Shown one piece after another: positions 5,603 through 6,239 of a stretch of DNA of 6,239 nt. The DNA comes from Gammaproteobacteria bacterium (lineage in GTDB: Bacteria > Pseudomonadota > Gammaproteobacteria > UBA5335). A program made the position numbers and the translations under genes. The notes beneath the pieces were generated by a model, which had not been told where the DNA came from, searched no databases, and saw only the letters and a list, made by a program, of their open reading frames with translations. The DNA is taken from assembly GCA_011620145.1 (NCBI GenBank), contig WOZT01000177.1, forward strand, positions 1 through 6,239. Direction: 5' to 3'. Position 1 is the first letter of the stretch, and each line of letters begins with the position of its first letter.

Positions 5603-6239
5603 ATGGCGAAGACTAACCCATTCACGCCGGCGGCGCGAAAAGCCCGCGCGGGCGGACTGCGGGCGGCCCTGTTCCTGCTGCTGGGGGGCTGGACCCTGGC
5701 GGCGCAGGCGGACATGACCCAGGTTTGGCGCCTGGAAGACGGTCAGCCGCTGACCGTGGAATCCCGCGACGACCAGACCCTGCGCCTGAGCTGGAACGGC
5801 CAGGTGCTGTTGTTCCGCGAGGGGCGCGGCTATTGGGTGCGCTGGCTGGATGGCGTGTGGCAGGTTGTTGATCTGGAGGACGCCCAGCAAGGCCCCTTCG
5901 GTCCCTTGTTGCAATCGCTGTTGGCCGAGGCGGGGCCGCTGGGACCGGTGTCTTTCCGGCTGGCGGGAACGACCGGAGTGCAGGAACAGGTCGCCGGGGT
6001 CGCCGGCATGGTCTACAACGCCACCGGCCAGCTTCCCGACGGGACGCAAGTTGCGGAAACCGTGGTTCTGGCCACCGATCCCGACATGCAGCGGGTGCAA
6101 CGGACGCTGGTGGGACATTTGCGCCGCTATGGTCGCTTGCTGGGCATGGGGCCGCTCGATCTGCCGCCCGAGCTGGAGCGGGATGGCGGCTTGGCGCTGC
6201 TGCGCTATGGCAAAGAGGTCAAGCTGGAGCGGCTTTCCA
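5603..6239 (+). CDS. Exported beta-rich protein of unknown function, 3'-truncated by window edge
   Basis: The frame is open from ATG 5603 to the right edge: 212 codons and no stop. Residues 1-36 form a Sec signal peptide: a long n-region with Arg/Lys (R12, K13, R15, R20), a hydrophobic core ALFLLLGGWTLA (22-33) and a predicted cut after AQA (34-36). There is no cysteine after the cut, so it is not a lipoprotein. The mature part begins with alternating polar and hydrophobic segments typical of beta strands (TVESRDDQTLRLSWNGQVLL, YWVRWLDGVWQVVDLED), then a second block, VQEQVAGVAGMVYNATG, followed by helical residues QRVQRTLVGHLRRYGRLLGM. The order (strand meander ending in a Trp/Asp-rich line, then a VAG-x-Y block) loosely resembles periplasmic DUF4412-type proteins, but I cannot confirm that. 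The gene diverges from the LPS glycosyltransferase, suggesting an envelope role by context only. Its function is unknown. Confidence 0.85.
   Translation, partial: MAKTNPFTPAARKARAGGLRAALFLLLGGWTLAAQADMTQVWRLEDGQPLTVESRDDQTLRLSWNGQVLLFREGRGYWVRWLDGVWQVVDLEDAQQGPFGPLLQSLLAEAGPLGPVSFRLAGTTGVQEQVAGVAGMVYNATGQLPDGTQVAETVVLATDPDMQRVQRTLVGHLRRYGRLLGMGPLDLPPELERDGGLALLRYGKEVKLERLS

Noticed and set aside
5642..5653. A perfect palindrome GCCCGCGCGGGC near the start of the exported protein gene, considered as an operator.
   Set aside because: It lies inside codons for the signal peptide n-region (Ala/Arg/Gly), where GC-only palindromes arise readily; no promoter elements align with it.
4344..5717. A 457-codon + strand open frame running antisense through the whole glycosyltransferase gene.
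   Set aside because: It starts inside the DUF6165 gene in another frame and has low-complexity Gly/Ala/Arg/Gln-rich composition without domains. It mirrors the complement of the GT9 gene, which has clear family motifs. Long antisense frames are common in GC-rich coding DNA.
5570..6118. A 182-codon - strand frame opposite the exported protein gene.
   Set aside because: The + strand frame has a good Shine-Dalgarno, a textbook signal peptide and natural amphipathic composition. The - frame overlaps the GT9 start and is Gln/His/Pro/Arg-rich with no domain.
6227..6239. A 13-base exact direct repeat (GAGCGGCTTTCCA) at 4529-4541 and at the right edge.
   Set aside because: One match of this length is expected by chance about as often as not in a window this size with biased composition. 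The copies fall in different contexts, with no flanking similarity visible upstream.

Overview
The window looks like a chromosomal stretch from a high-GC (roughly two-thirds G+C by eye) Gram-negative bacterium. The evidence is a System I cytochrome c maturation (ccm) operon end, with separate ccmH and ccmI genes, followed by a family 9 (heptosyltransferase-like) LPS glycosyltransferase. A gammaproteobacterium, possibly of the Chromatiales/Ectothiorhodospiraceae type, is my best guess from gene style and order; nothing in the sequence proves the taxon.

Left part (1-3888, + strand): the distal half of a ccm operon. ccmF enters already open at the left edge (about 100 N-terminal residues missing) and is followed by ccmG, ccmH and ccmI. 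Each gene overlaps the next by exactly four bases (ATGA, GTGA, ATGA). Together they encode the heme ligation side of the pathway: CcmG and CcmH keep the apocytochrome CXXCH cysteines reduced, CcmI holds the apocytochrome, and CcmF attaches the heme in the periplasm.

Middle (3889-4131): a 243-base non-coding gap. It starts with a weak terminator-like hairpin right at the ccmI stop, then a 15-base perfect inverted repeat and another hairpin. It ends with a plausible sigma70-type promoter and a good Shine-Dalgarno for the next gene.

Right part (4132-6239): a small all-helical protein that I recognise as DUF6165 (+ strand) converges on, and overlaps at its 3' end by 16 bases, a complete GT9 glycosyltransferase (- strand). 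Divergent from the glycosyltransferase, only 29 bases away, is an exported protein (+ strand) with a Sec signal peptide and a beta-rich mature region, cut by the right edge. It has no firm family assignment (loosely DUF4412-like). This half reads as cell-envelope/LPS-related, with two of three genes lacking a known function.

I see no tRNA, rRNA, CRISPR array, insertion sequence or attachment site. The window is mostly ordinary core genome; the least understood parts are the DUF6165/GT9/exported-protein cluster and the hairpin-rich gap in front of it.
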